Assembly: GCA_031002005.1 (NCBI GenBank)
Contig: CM061919.1
Location: 171,537,121-171,601,120 of the forward strand
Direction: 5' to 3'
From: Vandiemenella viatica
Lineage: Eukaryota > Arthropoda > Insecta > Orthoptera > Morabidae
Length of the DNA: 64,000 nucleotides
Positions 46,861 through 57,724 of this stretch are shown here, piece after piece. Below the pieces are notes generated by a model. That model was not told the origin of the DNA, ran no database searches, and saw only the letters and a program-made list of their open reading frames with translations. Made by a program: the position numbers and the translations under genes. How positions within the stretch are numbered: position 1 is the first letter of the stretch; every line of letters starts with the position of its first letter.

Positions 46861-46983
46861 AGGGTGGTCAGAAACCTTCTCCATCAAAAAATACTCATAT
46901 GTGGCAACTTTCATGGTGATCAGGTAAACGGTGTCGATGTCTACTCATCTCAGATATACCAATATCCACTTCTGTATATAAGA

Positions 46984-47294
46984 TTGTGTCCATTGATATT
47001 CAATTTGAAGAGTACATTCAAAAGTACGCCCAATGGGAAATTTTACATTCTAGATTAATTTTGTCGCACAATACACTGCTGAAATGCTGAAAATGTGCGA
47101 TGTGTCTGGAATGTGATCGACTTGGAACCGTTCAGTTTTATTCCAAAATTTATGTCCAATTGAGTTAAGCCTGAACTTCATGTTAGCCAAATGAACTATT
47201 TTCTTCCATTAAATCTGAAATCTCAGTGAGTCTCCAAATTTGTTTTTTTTTTCCATTTTGATCATTGAAGAAACACTAAACATTTTTTATTGTT
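46984..47294. other. spacer
   Basis: No feature recognised. Confidence 0.35.
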
Positions 47295-47609
47295 TCATAG
47301 ATCTTGCATCGTTTGATCCAAAGACTTAATGTGCCATCGTACATTCATACGAAACAATGCAAAAATGCTGCAAAAATTTTTGGCCATCGCACAGTTCTTT
47401 GAAAGGATGCATGATGGAGTTTCATTGATTTGCATATTCAACAGCAACACGAATGCTGAATGAGGTGTTTCACTGGCTTCCAACAACATAGCAGAAGTTT
47501 CTAATGAAGCAAATGCAAATGCAATTCCACTCTGCATGCAAATCGTTGCAAAAATCATTGAGATCGAAAACATTTTTCCAGTTCCATGCGGAAGTTTTGT
47601 CGGAACCAA
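47295..47609 (-). pseudogene. Helitron helicase fragment
   Basis: On the minus strand 105 open codons encode KLPHGTGKMFSISMIFATIC (the GGTGKT Walker A region, diverged), GIAFAFASLETSAMLLEASE and INETPSCILSKNCAMAKNF, ending SLDQTMQDL. These parallel the helicase part of the 11.8-19.4 kb Helitron (compare CNISKNSSRGTLL and LNRSLQDIRG). The IVWDE Walker B segment is deleted. It is a remnant of a distinct copy; no termini are assigned. Confidence 0.75.
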
Positions 47610-47900
47610 TTCTTACAATGCATCACAATCATATTGTTCTTGACATTTCAAATCTTAGTTACATGTGTTGTGCATCAGATGACTGGAAGCTGCTGTCCCC
47701 AATTGAGGTAATACCCAGTTTGTTATATCATCAGGCCCATGTCATCAATTAATATCAATGGGAAATAAAATAACTACATTTGTTGGACAGAAACATCACA
47801 CAATAAAAACAAAGATAATTTTATTTAAATATAGGCTGGAATGAGTTCCCCAGATGTACCAGTTTTCTCTTCCAATAGAAAATATTCAACTGGGTTATTT

Positions 47901-47942
<42 letters not shown>

Positions 47943-48020
47943 CCTATCAATCATTTGAATTGTGAGTTACGGTCTTGAGTTCATAAAAAAATCCCATAAA
48001 AGCACATTTAGTTTGTCCCA
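47610..48020. other. spacer with a long poly(A) run
   Basis: Contains an A run of more than 40 at about 47898-47940. Otherwise featureless. Confidence 0.4.
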
Positions 48021-48024
48021 TATT

Positions 48025-48345
48025 TTCCAATTTTTTCTGTAAAAACCTTATTCAGACTATTACGAATATCTTTTTTTTAAAATCAGCCAAATCAGTCTAC
48101 AGAAATAAGTAATTTCAGTTTTCCCCCAAATTTTCGGAGCAACTTTTCAATTTTTATTCTAAAAACCTTATTCGGAATATTACCAACATTTTGAAAAGAT
48201 TAGCCACAATAGTCCATAAAAAACAATACTTTCCGATTTTCCTGAATATTCCAATTTTTCTTTTTCTAAAAACCTTATTCAGACTAATACAAACATTTTT
48301 TTAATCAAGTCAAATCAGTCCAGTCATTCTCAAGTGATGTCGTTA
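48025..48345. repeat. three diverged tandem units of about 110-120 bp
   Basis: The word aaaaaccttattc recurs at 48041, 48161 and 48268, each followed by actattacgaa-like and tcagccaaatcagtc-like words. The last unit ends with cagtcattctcaagtgatg. Such arrays often belong to Helitron- or Penelope-like elements; no ends found. Confidence 0.6.
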
Positions 48346-49000
48346 ACAATTAAAAATGTTTCATTTTTATTCATATAGATATGGTTAAACTGTCTGGTGT
48401 GAAAGTTGAAGTATTTCAATATCAAATTATGAAAAATTTAGAGCAAATATAGTCTCCTTCCATTTTGTTTGCAGAAAATTCTTCATTACGTATAAAAAAA
48501 ACAAGGAAAAATTACAAAAATATAATGGCAAAAGTTAGTAAAAATTAAAAAGAATAAAGTCTTAATGACTAATCCTGAAATGAACAAAGGAAAAAAATAC
48601 CTATTTTGTTTGAAAATGCATCAAACAATGTTTTTGATGGCAGTATTTTGTTTCCTGTGAAAGGATCCTATCTATATAATAATAATAATAATAAAAAATA
48701 AATAAATAAAATTAAAAGCTTTAAATCCATACTCGGAGTTTCTGCTTGACAACCAATTTCATACTGTGAAACAATTTTCTTTTTGGAATCTGGTATCTAA
48801 AGTAGCCTTTGGGTGAGGAAGGAAAGCTGACAAACTTAACCACTTAATCACAAACACAGATGAGATGTAAATTTTAGGGGAGTAGGGGGGAGGAGGGGGG
48901 GGGGGAAGAGAGATGAGGGGTACCATGAAAAAATGTGGCGATTAACACGAGTATTTGGATATTTAATTGAAAAATAATTACTATCATGGGATGTTATGTG
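48346..49000. other. no gene; simple repeats
   Basis: Contains (AAT)n at about 48675-48693 and a G-rich run at about 48880-48905. Confidence 0.5.
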
Positions 49001-50830
49001 TTTGTTGGAAAAGAGGCTTGAGGTTTACACGGATTTTGGCAGAAGAATTAGAAGTAGTACATGGAAGGGAAAAGATGACTATGGCCTCAAGCTGACACTT
49101 GGTAGTAAGCTACCTTAGAATTTGTTAAATTCTAGCTAGTTACTTTGGGACATGGGGAACGGGTCTAATGCATAAACTGATACCACAGTTCACAGCCATA
49201 TACAAGATGAGTTGAAGCCGCTAAACTAACAAAACAAATAATTCAAATCATAAACAAACCTCAAATAACAAAAAGTAGACTTTAAACTTACCTAAATAGC
49301 CATGATAGTGAATTATCCATCGTAATAAACACAACACTTTGTCATGACGTAATATCACCGGGATACAAAGTTTCTCACAATAAGAATCAGCTTCAAATCT
49401 ATAAAATCTTATCATAAACAAACCATAATCAACAGTTTAAAGTTATTTAAAACAAGAAAACACCGGTTTTGTACCTCGTCACACAAACAGGATTCTAAAC
49501 TTCAGGAAACCACAATATTAAAGCAGTTTTTGAAATCAGCCGAAAGTGTTCAACCAACTAAATAAAATGCTCTACATCATAATGAAATTTCAAATGGTTC
49601 TATACAGTCAGTCAAGCTGAAGATGACTTTCTAAATCAAATGCATTTAAGTTGATATGCGGTCTACTTACTTTAATTATCATGGACAACTGAAATCAGTA
49701 AATGAAAATACTTTTGGAATTATTAAAAATCACAGGAAATGAAGACGCAAGCCATTTGGCATAATAAGCTGTACTTTCATAATTATTACGTGAAACTCTA
49801 ATTTTAAAAGATGGCATTGGGTCATAAGGAAACCAAGATTTTGATAAATTAATAGTAAAATAATTGCTGTAGCTAGAGAGGAGATGGAACGTTGATTGGA
49901 AAGTTGAGAAATAGTAGAATCCAATGAAATATGTTGTAAAACCTAAAACACCATATTACCGCACACTTTTTGAACCATGTAAGAATACATTTTTCAGCTA
50001 GGTCAGCTGACTCTACGCAGTAACAGATTTGTAATTTTTAAAGCTATATATGGTTGAGCTGAAAGAAAAAATTATAAGGAGGTAAATTATTTGTTAGGGG
50101 TTTCTCTAAATCCTATAAAAGTTTCAGAACTCTGTGTTACATATTTTGCTGAACTATGTTTCGGGGCAGTAGCCTACAGTAGGAGAAGTGCCCGGGCCAT
50201 ATAGGGAGTGAGAGCTCAGTGCACACCAGTCTCGAGGAAAAAGGCAAGGCGTACGGACATGTCGCTTGGTGTCGTTTTAGCGTAGCTCGGCAATGCCGAC
50301 AGTGAAAGTAGTACGGGAAGCACATGATTTTTGGTATTGTACAGTTCGCTTTGAGTAACCACAATATAACTTTCAAAAATTAATTGGGGGTAGTCAGTCG
50401 GTCTGTCTTCCTTCTTAATCAGCTTTCCTTTGGACATGAGTGTCTGATTGCCTATCAGCTGTAATAGTTACCTTTTATTTCAAGAATATAGCGATTGTTA
50501 AATTTGAACAGTGCTTTTATTTTCGTAGTTACAACCTAACCTTTTCTTTCCTACGATTAATCGTAGGAAAGTGGCGACCACAGTAAATTACAGTTGATTT
50601 CTCACGGTTTAACAGTTTGAATTTTGTTAGAACTTAATCAAAGATGGAATCGAATGGTTCTATTCTCTGAATGATGCCAGTGTTAAGGTGAAGGCATACT
50701 ACAACCCCGGTATGGTCTTGCTCCTTACATGGTGTCAGGCCTAAGGAAGTAAGAGACTGGAATAAACTATCAAGGGAAATATTAAACAGTTACGAGAATC
50801 ACTGAAAAGAACTTAAAATTCATAAAGACA
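49001..50830 (+). mobile_element. LINE family A fragment split by an LTR-like element
   Basis: Left block 49001-49103 encodes RSSTWKGKDDYGLKLTLG. Right block 50734-50830 continues with VRPK-EVRDWNKLSREILN. The join at 49103/50734 restores the C-terminal sequence typical of the family. Inactive. Confidence 0.68.
49104..50729 (+). mobile_element. LTR-like element (solo LTR candidate), copy 2
   Basis: Inserted in the LINE between TGGT (49100-49103) and TGGT (50730-50733). It starts AGTAAGCTACC, homologous to TGTAAGGTATCC of copy 1, and ends CTCCTTACA. The 3' part contains gtggcgaccacag (50571) and accccggtatggtcttgctc, matching gtggcgactgtgg and accccagtaacgg of copy 1 at similar positions. An initiator-like gctcagtgcac near 50213 suggests a promoter. 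No coding frame. Confidence 0.6.
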
Positions 50831-51232
50831 ATAGTAGGTTGGTGCCAAAAATGCATTCAAGCAATTCAAGATTTTTATTTATAATGCAATGGAAAAGCAG
50901 GAGTGTCAGCAAATTACCACCAGGTCATATGCTCCATCACCATTAAACTAAATTAAACTTGTATATAACATTGAAATTATTTGTACCTTGCAATACTAAT
51001 ATAAACAGTTTTAAAGATGAAATCTACTATTCCATATCCCTGAGACTATTCTCACAGGTAATCAGAGGGAATAAATAAATGAAACGGAACTGGATGAGAG
51101 ATATTCAATGCCACACACTCAACAGTGAACTGCAGAATAAAAAGTTAGATTTATGAAAACAGCAAAAGTAGTTTACAGGTGTTACTTAACACTAGTTTTT
51201 AGTAGACTAAGCAACAGTATTTTATTTTGTAC
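50831..51232. other. intronic spacer
   Basis: AT-rich. On the minus strand it follows exon A's donor. Confidence 0.35.
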
Positions 51233-51415
51233 CTTTGGGCGCAGAGCACTTCCTGGCTCTTTTAGAGACCAACTTTTCTTTGTCTCTTTCTTTCTCTTCA
51301 CTTCCTTCAACATAAGTATCCATTGAACACGTTCCTGGTATTTCATTAAAATTATTAGTTTGAACTTGATTTTCACCACGAATCCCAGATGAGCTAACCG
51401 AAGATTTATCGTATT
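51233..51415 (-). CDS. putative exon A of a minus-strand split gene
   Basis: A 183-nt block on the minus strand after attgtcaactttcag. Only the frame entering in phase 1 is free of stops; it gives about 61 residues: a polar Ser/Asn-rich start (YDKSSVSSSGIRGENQVQTN), then IPGTCSMDTYVEG, then a basic segment SEEKERDKEKLVSKRARKC resembling a nuclear localisation signal, then SAPK. The donor is AAAG|gtacaa, exit phase 1, which fits exon B. If that donor is not used, a TAA follows three codons later, so this could also be a last exon. No domain recognised. Confidence 0.65.
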
Positions 51416-52629
51416 CTGAAAGTTGACAATTAATTAAAATTTGAGAATTAATTATTTCCTATACAAAGAGTTTTTGGCATTTTAAGACACATGATAAAGC
51501 TTAGAACTAGCACACTGCATTTTCATAATGAAATATCACAATAACATTCATTATCTGTGAGCTTATTTGAATTATGAAATTGTTATTGCATTATTTGATA
51601 TTAATTTTCATGGCTTAGTTATATATTTTGCATACTGTGGAGAATGTTTTTGCGGCTGCAACAGATTTTTGCTGTTATTGCAAGGAATTATAATTTTAAA
51701 GAATTTTTGCAGCAAGTTACTATGTTTTAAAGGACCGTAGTTGTAATTTTTGAGGGACATAGAAATGTAAACAGTGCATTGATTATGATTGAGTGGTGTG
51801 TAGGAATCTTCAACACAAGACAGTCACACTGACAATTAGCGAGATGAAAGTCTTGAGAAAGAATGCTTTGCCAATACAAGGTTTATGGTTGGACAATAAA
51901 ACATGGACTTCCTCTAAAACTGAGTGTAGACAATTTTAGTGGAAGCTTATCCGATTTTAGTAATCCAAGGAACTCAAGCCTAGATACGTTCTATCAAGTA
52001 GAGTAGCTGAAAAAAAAAAATCACAAAGGGTGAATCAATGAGACACAGGAACTGTGACTAACATTTAAACATTTGTACCCAGTTGTACACTATTGAATCA
52101 GCAACCTGGAGTCTAGGAGAAAAACATATGTTGGTTAGTTGCAAACAGTGGAATTTCTTATCTGCCAATAAAATTGAATCCCATGTGTTTTTACCAAAAC
52201 TTTTGTTTTATTTCTGTGTGGTGGTGAATGGAAGAGGAGAATAGAATAGCACCACACCTTCGAAAGAGAGAGGAAAATCAAGGAGAGATGAGCTTCTACA
52301 ATGGGCCATTCTGTTGCTAAAGCTAGCCTGAAGTGGGTGTTTACCAAAACTTCAAACAATCAGCTAAGTTACATACTCATCATGACCAGATGTCTGTGGA
52401 ACAACACTGCTACTCACATCAGAAAGGTACTTGGCCTAGCTACAAGGTGGGTCACTGAACTGCAGTAATGACTGCTGCCAATATGATGGTAAAACACTTG
52501 CCTACATGGCTGCCACAAAGTGATCATATTGCTCCTTGCTCAAAAACTCACAATAGTATAATCTAATGTTCTCAAAGGGCTCAATATGATCTGTTAAAAA
52601 TAACTCACATTCAAAAAATAATATGTTGC
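51416..52629. other. no gene seen
   Basis: AT-rich intron-like sequence. The ORF-sized open stretches here have no splice context or recognisable product. Confidence 0.4.
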
Positions 52630-52849
52630 ATTTTAACATCTCTGTATGGTCAGTCTGATATCGCACACACTCAAACTATTTCTGCTAATCATACTCTCCC
52701 GTATTTACAAGAAGTGTGAATCTCATATGGATGAGATCTAGCTTGTCTTCCAAAATGGGATTGGCACAAGTGAAGCACTCTTTTCCTTAAATATATTAGT
52801 GGAGAGATGCATGGATACGAATGCTGACATGTATGCCTGTTTCATCGAC

Positions 52850-53290
52850 AAAGACTGAAATCCAGAAAAAGTTTCCTAAGAATATCTCAAGAACTTACAA
52901 TGACAACTGAAGAAGCTAGGTTACAACTATGGGAAGCTAAGGCTCCCCTTCCGCATGGCTGGGGAAGAGTGTCTTAATCTTTGCCACCTGGTTATGACAA
53001 GGGATGGTGGAAGTGGAAGTCTTTGAATAGGCTGAGATCAGGAGTGGACAGATGCAATGCGAACTTGGCAAGATGGGGCTATGCTGAAATCAATGATATC
53101 AAGTGCGACTGCGGTGAAGACCAGACTGTCGAGCACATGCTCCAGTGTCCACTGTGTCCAGCATCTTGTTCAGCAGCTAAACTGTATGAAGCCTCAAAAA
53201 ATGCACTGGAAGTGGCCAAGTACTGGTCCAGTATAATTTGATGATTGTGATTGTGTAACTGTATGTTTCTGATATGAAATAATAATAATA
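52850..53290 (+). mobile_element. LINE C-terminal fragment inserted in the RTE
   Basis: Encodes LPPGYDKGWWKWKSLNRLRS, RCNANLARWGYAEI and a Cys/His region CDCGEDQTVEHMLQCPLCP, the usual C terminus of another Jockey/R1-like LINE group, ending ALEVAKYWSSII. An (AAT)n tail follows (53277-53290). ATCGAC is present at both borders (52844-52849 and 53291-53296), a short target duplication. Confidence 0.75.
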
Positions 53291-55089
53291 ATCGACTATA
53301 AAAATATCTTCAACTGCCTGAGGCATGAAAAGATGGTGAAGATTTTGAAATCAACTGGTATTGAGCAAAATGATTTATGTATTATCAGCATGCTGCATTG
53401 GAATCACACTGCAGACGTCAAAACTGACCTAGGAACATCAGAAGTGACTGCAATCAGAAAAAGTGTTCACCAAGGCTGTGTACTTTCACCTCTCTTGTTC
53501 AACATTTATTCTGATATAATTTTCAGGGAAGCGCAGAAGAAAGAAAACAGTGGGATCGTTATAAATGGAAAAATAATCAGTAATATCAGGTACCCAGATG
53601 ACACTGTTGTCACAGCTAGTGATCTATCTGCACACCAATGTGTGATAGAGAATTTAGTCTCACACAGTAAAGAGTCAGTTGTCAACCCTTTGAAGACCAA
53701 AGTTGTAGTCTTCTCTAAGAGTAATATCCAGGTAACCCTACCAATAAAAGGCAATAAGACTGAGCAAGTATTCTCCTTGAAATACTTAGGCACTGCGATG
53801 GTTGAGCATTGTGATTGCAAGAAAGAAATCAAATCTAAAATCAGGAAACAATTTATTAGCATGAAATTTTTTCATAAGATCAGATCTTAATTTGCAATTG
53901 AGAATACAAATGATTCGCTGCTATGTGTTATCCATTTTTCTTTATGGTCCATCCATAAGTTACATTACACCTTAAGGGGGAGGAAGAGGGTCAACAAAGT
54001 GTGAAATTGCGTGACAAGGGGAGAGGATATAAGCTCCGTGACATCATATGTATAATTTGTATCACTTTGTGACCTGTGGTGGGCACGGGAGTTCATATTC
54101 ACTATACTTACGGTGGTACATGTCGACCGCCTTTGACTTAGTCCGAAAGGCAACACCACCTTTGAGGCTTTGACAAAATATGACTTCCAGATAGGGGCGC
54201 TGAGTTTTAGAAAACCTCGTGGGTGCTCACGACCACTTGTTAACACTTTGTTTTAACCAGAAAAAGAGTGTGAACTAGTTTCGAAGAGACTAACACTGGC
54301 GGGTTACTGAACTCGCAGAGAATGACATACACTATTTTTTTTTTATCCAAAAAACATTTAGGGTTTCATGCAAATTAATTTTTTTCTGCTGTCAGTCTTT
54401 CGACTGGTTTGATGCAATCCTCCATCTCTTTCTATCTTGAGCTAACCTCTTCATCTCTACAAATCCTTTACAACCCACGTCCTCAATTATCTGCTTCAAA
54501 TCTCTGTTTTCCTCTACAATTTTTTCCTTCGACTGTTCCCTCCATTAACACATTAACCAATCCAGCATGTCTCAAAATATGACCCACCAGCCTGCTCTTC
54601 TTTCTGTATGCTTCTTTTACAACCTTCTTTCCTCACCCATCATTTCAAAAAACACGTCCATTTCGTACTTTGTCTGTCCACTTAATTTTCTTACATTTCA
54701 AGTGCTTCAATTTTTTTTCTTTTTAGTATTCCTTAAGTCCATGGTTCGTTATCATAAAGTGCTGTGCTCCACATATAGAGTTTTAGAAAGTTTTTTTAAT
54801 TCCTAGATCAATGTTTGAAACTAAAAGATTTCTCTTTTCTATGAAGGCTCTTTTTGCTAGTGCTGTTCTGCTTTTAACATCATTCCCGCTTCAGCCATTG
54901 GTTGTAATTTTTCTTTCCAAGTAACAAAATTCACTTACTACTCCTATTGATCCGATCCTATTTTTAAATATATAAAAATCAATGTTTGTGGGTTTGTTCG
55001 TTTTCTATGCATTCCTATACCATTTATCAGATTGCAATGAAACTTTGGAGAGTTTTCGAGTGTGCGTCTGCGAAGGTTCCTGTGAAAAA

Positions 55090-56690
55090 AAATTTCCAAA
55101 ACGTCTCCCCCTATTCCCCATAACACCCCATAATTTAGGCAAAACCACATTTTTTATCCGATTTAGATAAGAATTTGTACACTTATACAGGGCGTTCGCC
55201 GGGAAACGCAACCCACTGTTAGCGCTACAAGGAAGAAACTGCTCCCGGCGAGCGAGCGCTCAGTTTCCGGCATTGTTCGACCGTCGGCCGCGGACTATTT
55301 CATAATAATTATGCTTCATAAACTTGTGTGCTAAGCATTTAAATGTGACGTAATTCATTAGCTTACCTTATAAAAGATGCTGGAAGTGTTGACCCTCTTG
55401 TGTAATGCACATTTCACATCTTCTGAACATATTTCGAGACACACGCTGCCCTAACTGACTTAATGATTTTTTGGGTGACTGTTCTAGTCGAAAAGCGATA
55501 TCGTCAATTTTCTCCTCTGTGAGAATACGGTTGACCGACAGTCTCTTTTTGTTAAAAAATGAACCCGTTTCTCTTACTTTTTTAACCAGACGCAGAATTG
55601 TTGATTTAGCTGGCAGTAAAGCGCCAGGAAATTCGCGACGAAATTTACTGCGTCACTTTTTAAACGACTTCTTCTTCACATATGTATCGTAGAGAAATAT
55701 TCTTTGTTGCAAACTGTAACGTACCATAATTTTACTCACACTCAAACACGGTACAGATTAATAAGAGTATGAAGCCCCAAACCAGCCAAACCGCAAAGAA
55801 ACGTTTATTCACAACACTGATTAATAAGAGACTGAAGTCACAAACTATCTACAATGCAAAGAAACCGTTCTTAACAATGTAAGGGTCACTGCACTGCACT
55901 GTTGGGGCAGCGGAGGTGTTAAACAGTGCGGTGATTCACGGTGCCGTGTGGCGGAAACTGCTGGCTCCACTGACCGAGCAAGTTGCCGACGGCAACAGAC
56001 TGGGAGGGTAGCGTTTTCCGACGAACGCCCTGTACTTTAAAACAAACATACAAATACTGCCTACATACGGTTTCCGAATATTAATCCCCTCGCCCCCTTT
56101 CCACTCCCATAATTTTTTCACCCCATAATTTAGGCAATACCACATTTTTATCCGATTTAGATAGGAATTTGTACACTTATACTTTAAAACAAACAGAAAA
56201 ATACTGCCTACGTATGGTTTCCGAATATTCATCCCCCCTCCACATTTCCAACCCCATTACGTTTTTATCCCATAATTTAGGCAGATCACATTTTTTATCC
56301 GATTTAGATAAGAATTTGTACACTTATACCTTAAAACAAACATAAAAATACTGCCTACAAACGGTTTCCGAATATTAATCCCCTCGCCCCCTTTCCACCC
56401 CCATAATTTTTTCACCCCATAATTTAGGCAAACCACATTTTTATCTGATTTAGATAAGAATTTGTACACTTATACTTTAAAACAAACAGAAAAATACTGC
56501 CTACGTATGGTTTCCGAATATTCATCCCCTCTCCCCCTTTCCAACCCAATTACATTTTTACCCTATAATTTAGGCAAACCATATTTTTTATCAGATTTAG
56601 ATAAGAATTTGTACACTTATACTTTGAAACAAACAGAAAAATACTGCCTCCATATGTTTTCCAAAGCGCATCCCCTCTCACCCTTTCCAA
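55090..56690. repeat. five tandem 147-bp units, one interrupted
   Basis: The marker gatttagata starts at 55160, 56154, 56301, 56447 and 56594: spacings 147, 146 and 147 for the last four. The first spacing of 994 becomes 147 after subtracting the 845-bp insert and its 2-bp duplication. Units share ccataatttaggcaa, tatccgatttagataag, acttatactttaaaac and ggtttccgaatatt. Confidence 0.88.
55188..56032 (-). mobile_element. mariner/IS630-type deletion derivative
   Basis: An 845-bp element with termini cagggcgttcgccgggaaac and (reverse complemented) cagggcgttcgtcggaaaac, flanked by TA (55186-55187 and 56033-56034). On the minus strand it keeps the transposase N-terminal helix-turn-helix part (LQQRIFLYDTYVKKKSFKK, LPAKSTILRLVKKVRETGSF, RLEQSPKKSLSQLGQRV) joined directly to the last residues (RNMFRRCEMCITQEGQHFQH). 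The whole catalytic core is missing. A stop sits within the N-terminal part. Same broad family as the pseudogene at 28632-29552. Confidence 0.85.
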
Positions 56691-57724
56691 CTGAAAATGA
56701 ATGAAACAGCAGTTTAAAATTTATATGTAAATATTTTTTCATTTAATCTATGTGCCTACTCAAGTCCAGCAATATTGAAGCATTGTCGGGTCAGCTAGTT
56801 TTTAATATTTTCTAGTAGGATTGGTATCATTTCTGCTACATTTCATTACTTTTCCCTTGCTTTGATTTATATTCAGTCCAAAATGTTTCTTCAGTATTTT
56901 GTTCATGCCATTCAGTAACTTCCCAATATCCTCAGCCTGTTCTGCTAACAAGACAATGCCATCAGCAAATCGTAGCAGACTAAAATTTTTCTTTTGCTTT
57001 CTTTACTGCTTCTTCTACATACAAGTTGAATATTAACGGTGACAGACTTGTCTCACATCCTTTTTAAGGAATGCATGTCTCTCATGGTTCACTACTAAGC
57101 CACTTGATTCTTATACAGTTTATAAAGTATTCATCTATCTCGATGTTTTAAAACCCCTCAAAATCCTTGAAAAACATGATCGAAGCCGCAGGCACCAAAT
57201 AGTGTTACATAATAGTGAAAATCGCATCTAAATCCATCCAGTAGATTTCAAGTAATAAGGGAACAGACAGGCAGTGTAGGAAAGAAATATGTTGCATTTT
57301 CTAAATTCTGTTCGAGGCCAAAAAACACACTAAATTTCATTGATTGAGTTACAAAGATATAGATTTTCAACTTGATAATAGTAATAGATAGATAATCAAT
57401 AACTTGTGTCTTCCTATTAGAAATCAGGAGTTTATTATTGTATTTGATTTGATTTGTGTCCGCAAAGAACGCTACTTAAATTAAGTCGCAGGACAGCTAA
57501 TAATTAATATACAGACGAGATGCAAAAAGTTGCTTAAAAATAGGTCTACTAGATTGAACAATAAGGAACGGATACCCATCATAATAATAAAAATATAAAA
57601 ATGGAATCATTATATTAACATTGTGCAGCATAATTTTTATGTATCTGTATTAGCACATACTTCAAGTACACAGTTTTACTAAGAATTGTATGATCAACAT
57701 TAATAAACCTTTTTAAGAAGCAAC

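Larger units (their letters stand above)
44911..46983 (-). mobile_element. non-autonomous Helitron with tandem array
   Basis: Read on the minus strand, the element starts tcttatatacagaag at 46983 and ends ggcaatgttgggtactcgg-CTAA at 44911, sitting between A (44910) and T (46984) without duplication, as Helitrons do. It has no Rep-helicase gene. Its centre (about 45650-46860) consists of degenerate tandem units, and two SINEs lie in it. The unit is homologous to the 147-bp repeat of the Helitron at 54961-56798. Confidence 0.68.
54961..56798 (+). mobile_element. non-autonomous Helitron carrying 147-bp repeats
   Basis: Starts tttttaaatatataaaaatc directly after A (54960) and ends gcattgtcgggtcag-CTAG (56795-56798) before T (56799), with no target duplication. 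No coding capacity. The TC at the 5' end seems to have decayed to TT. Its body is five tandem repeats of about 147 bp, one of them hit by an 845-bp transposon. It interrupts a LINE. Confidence 0.8.
54387..57150 (-). mobile_element. RTE/Jockey-like LINE, split by a Helitron
   Basis: On the minus strand, 57150-56799 encodes parts of RT with RFADGIVLLAEQAEDIGKLL (FADD changed to FADG) and MNKILKKHFGLNIN. 54960-54387 continues with VVSEFCYLERKITTNG, KSRTALAKRAFIEKRN and VKEAYRKKSRLVGHILRHAG, the C-terminal part. Stops in each block. The blocks rejoin at 54960/56799 across the Helitron. Confidence 0.75.

Noticed and set aside
47295..47609. Host PIF1 DNA helicase exon
   Set aside because: The segment matches the Helitron type of PIF1-like helicase (SKN, SLDQTMQDL), is deleted at Walker B and lacks splice sites.
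51219..51233. TAA shortly after exon A as the definite end of the gene
   Set aside because: The donor AAAG|gtacaa just before it leads in phase to exon B; kept as an alternative in the exon entry.
55090..56690. CRISPR-like array because of regular spacing
   Set aside because: The units are 147-bp tandem repeats without unique spacers, in a eukaryotic Helitron.
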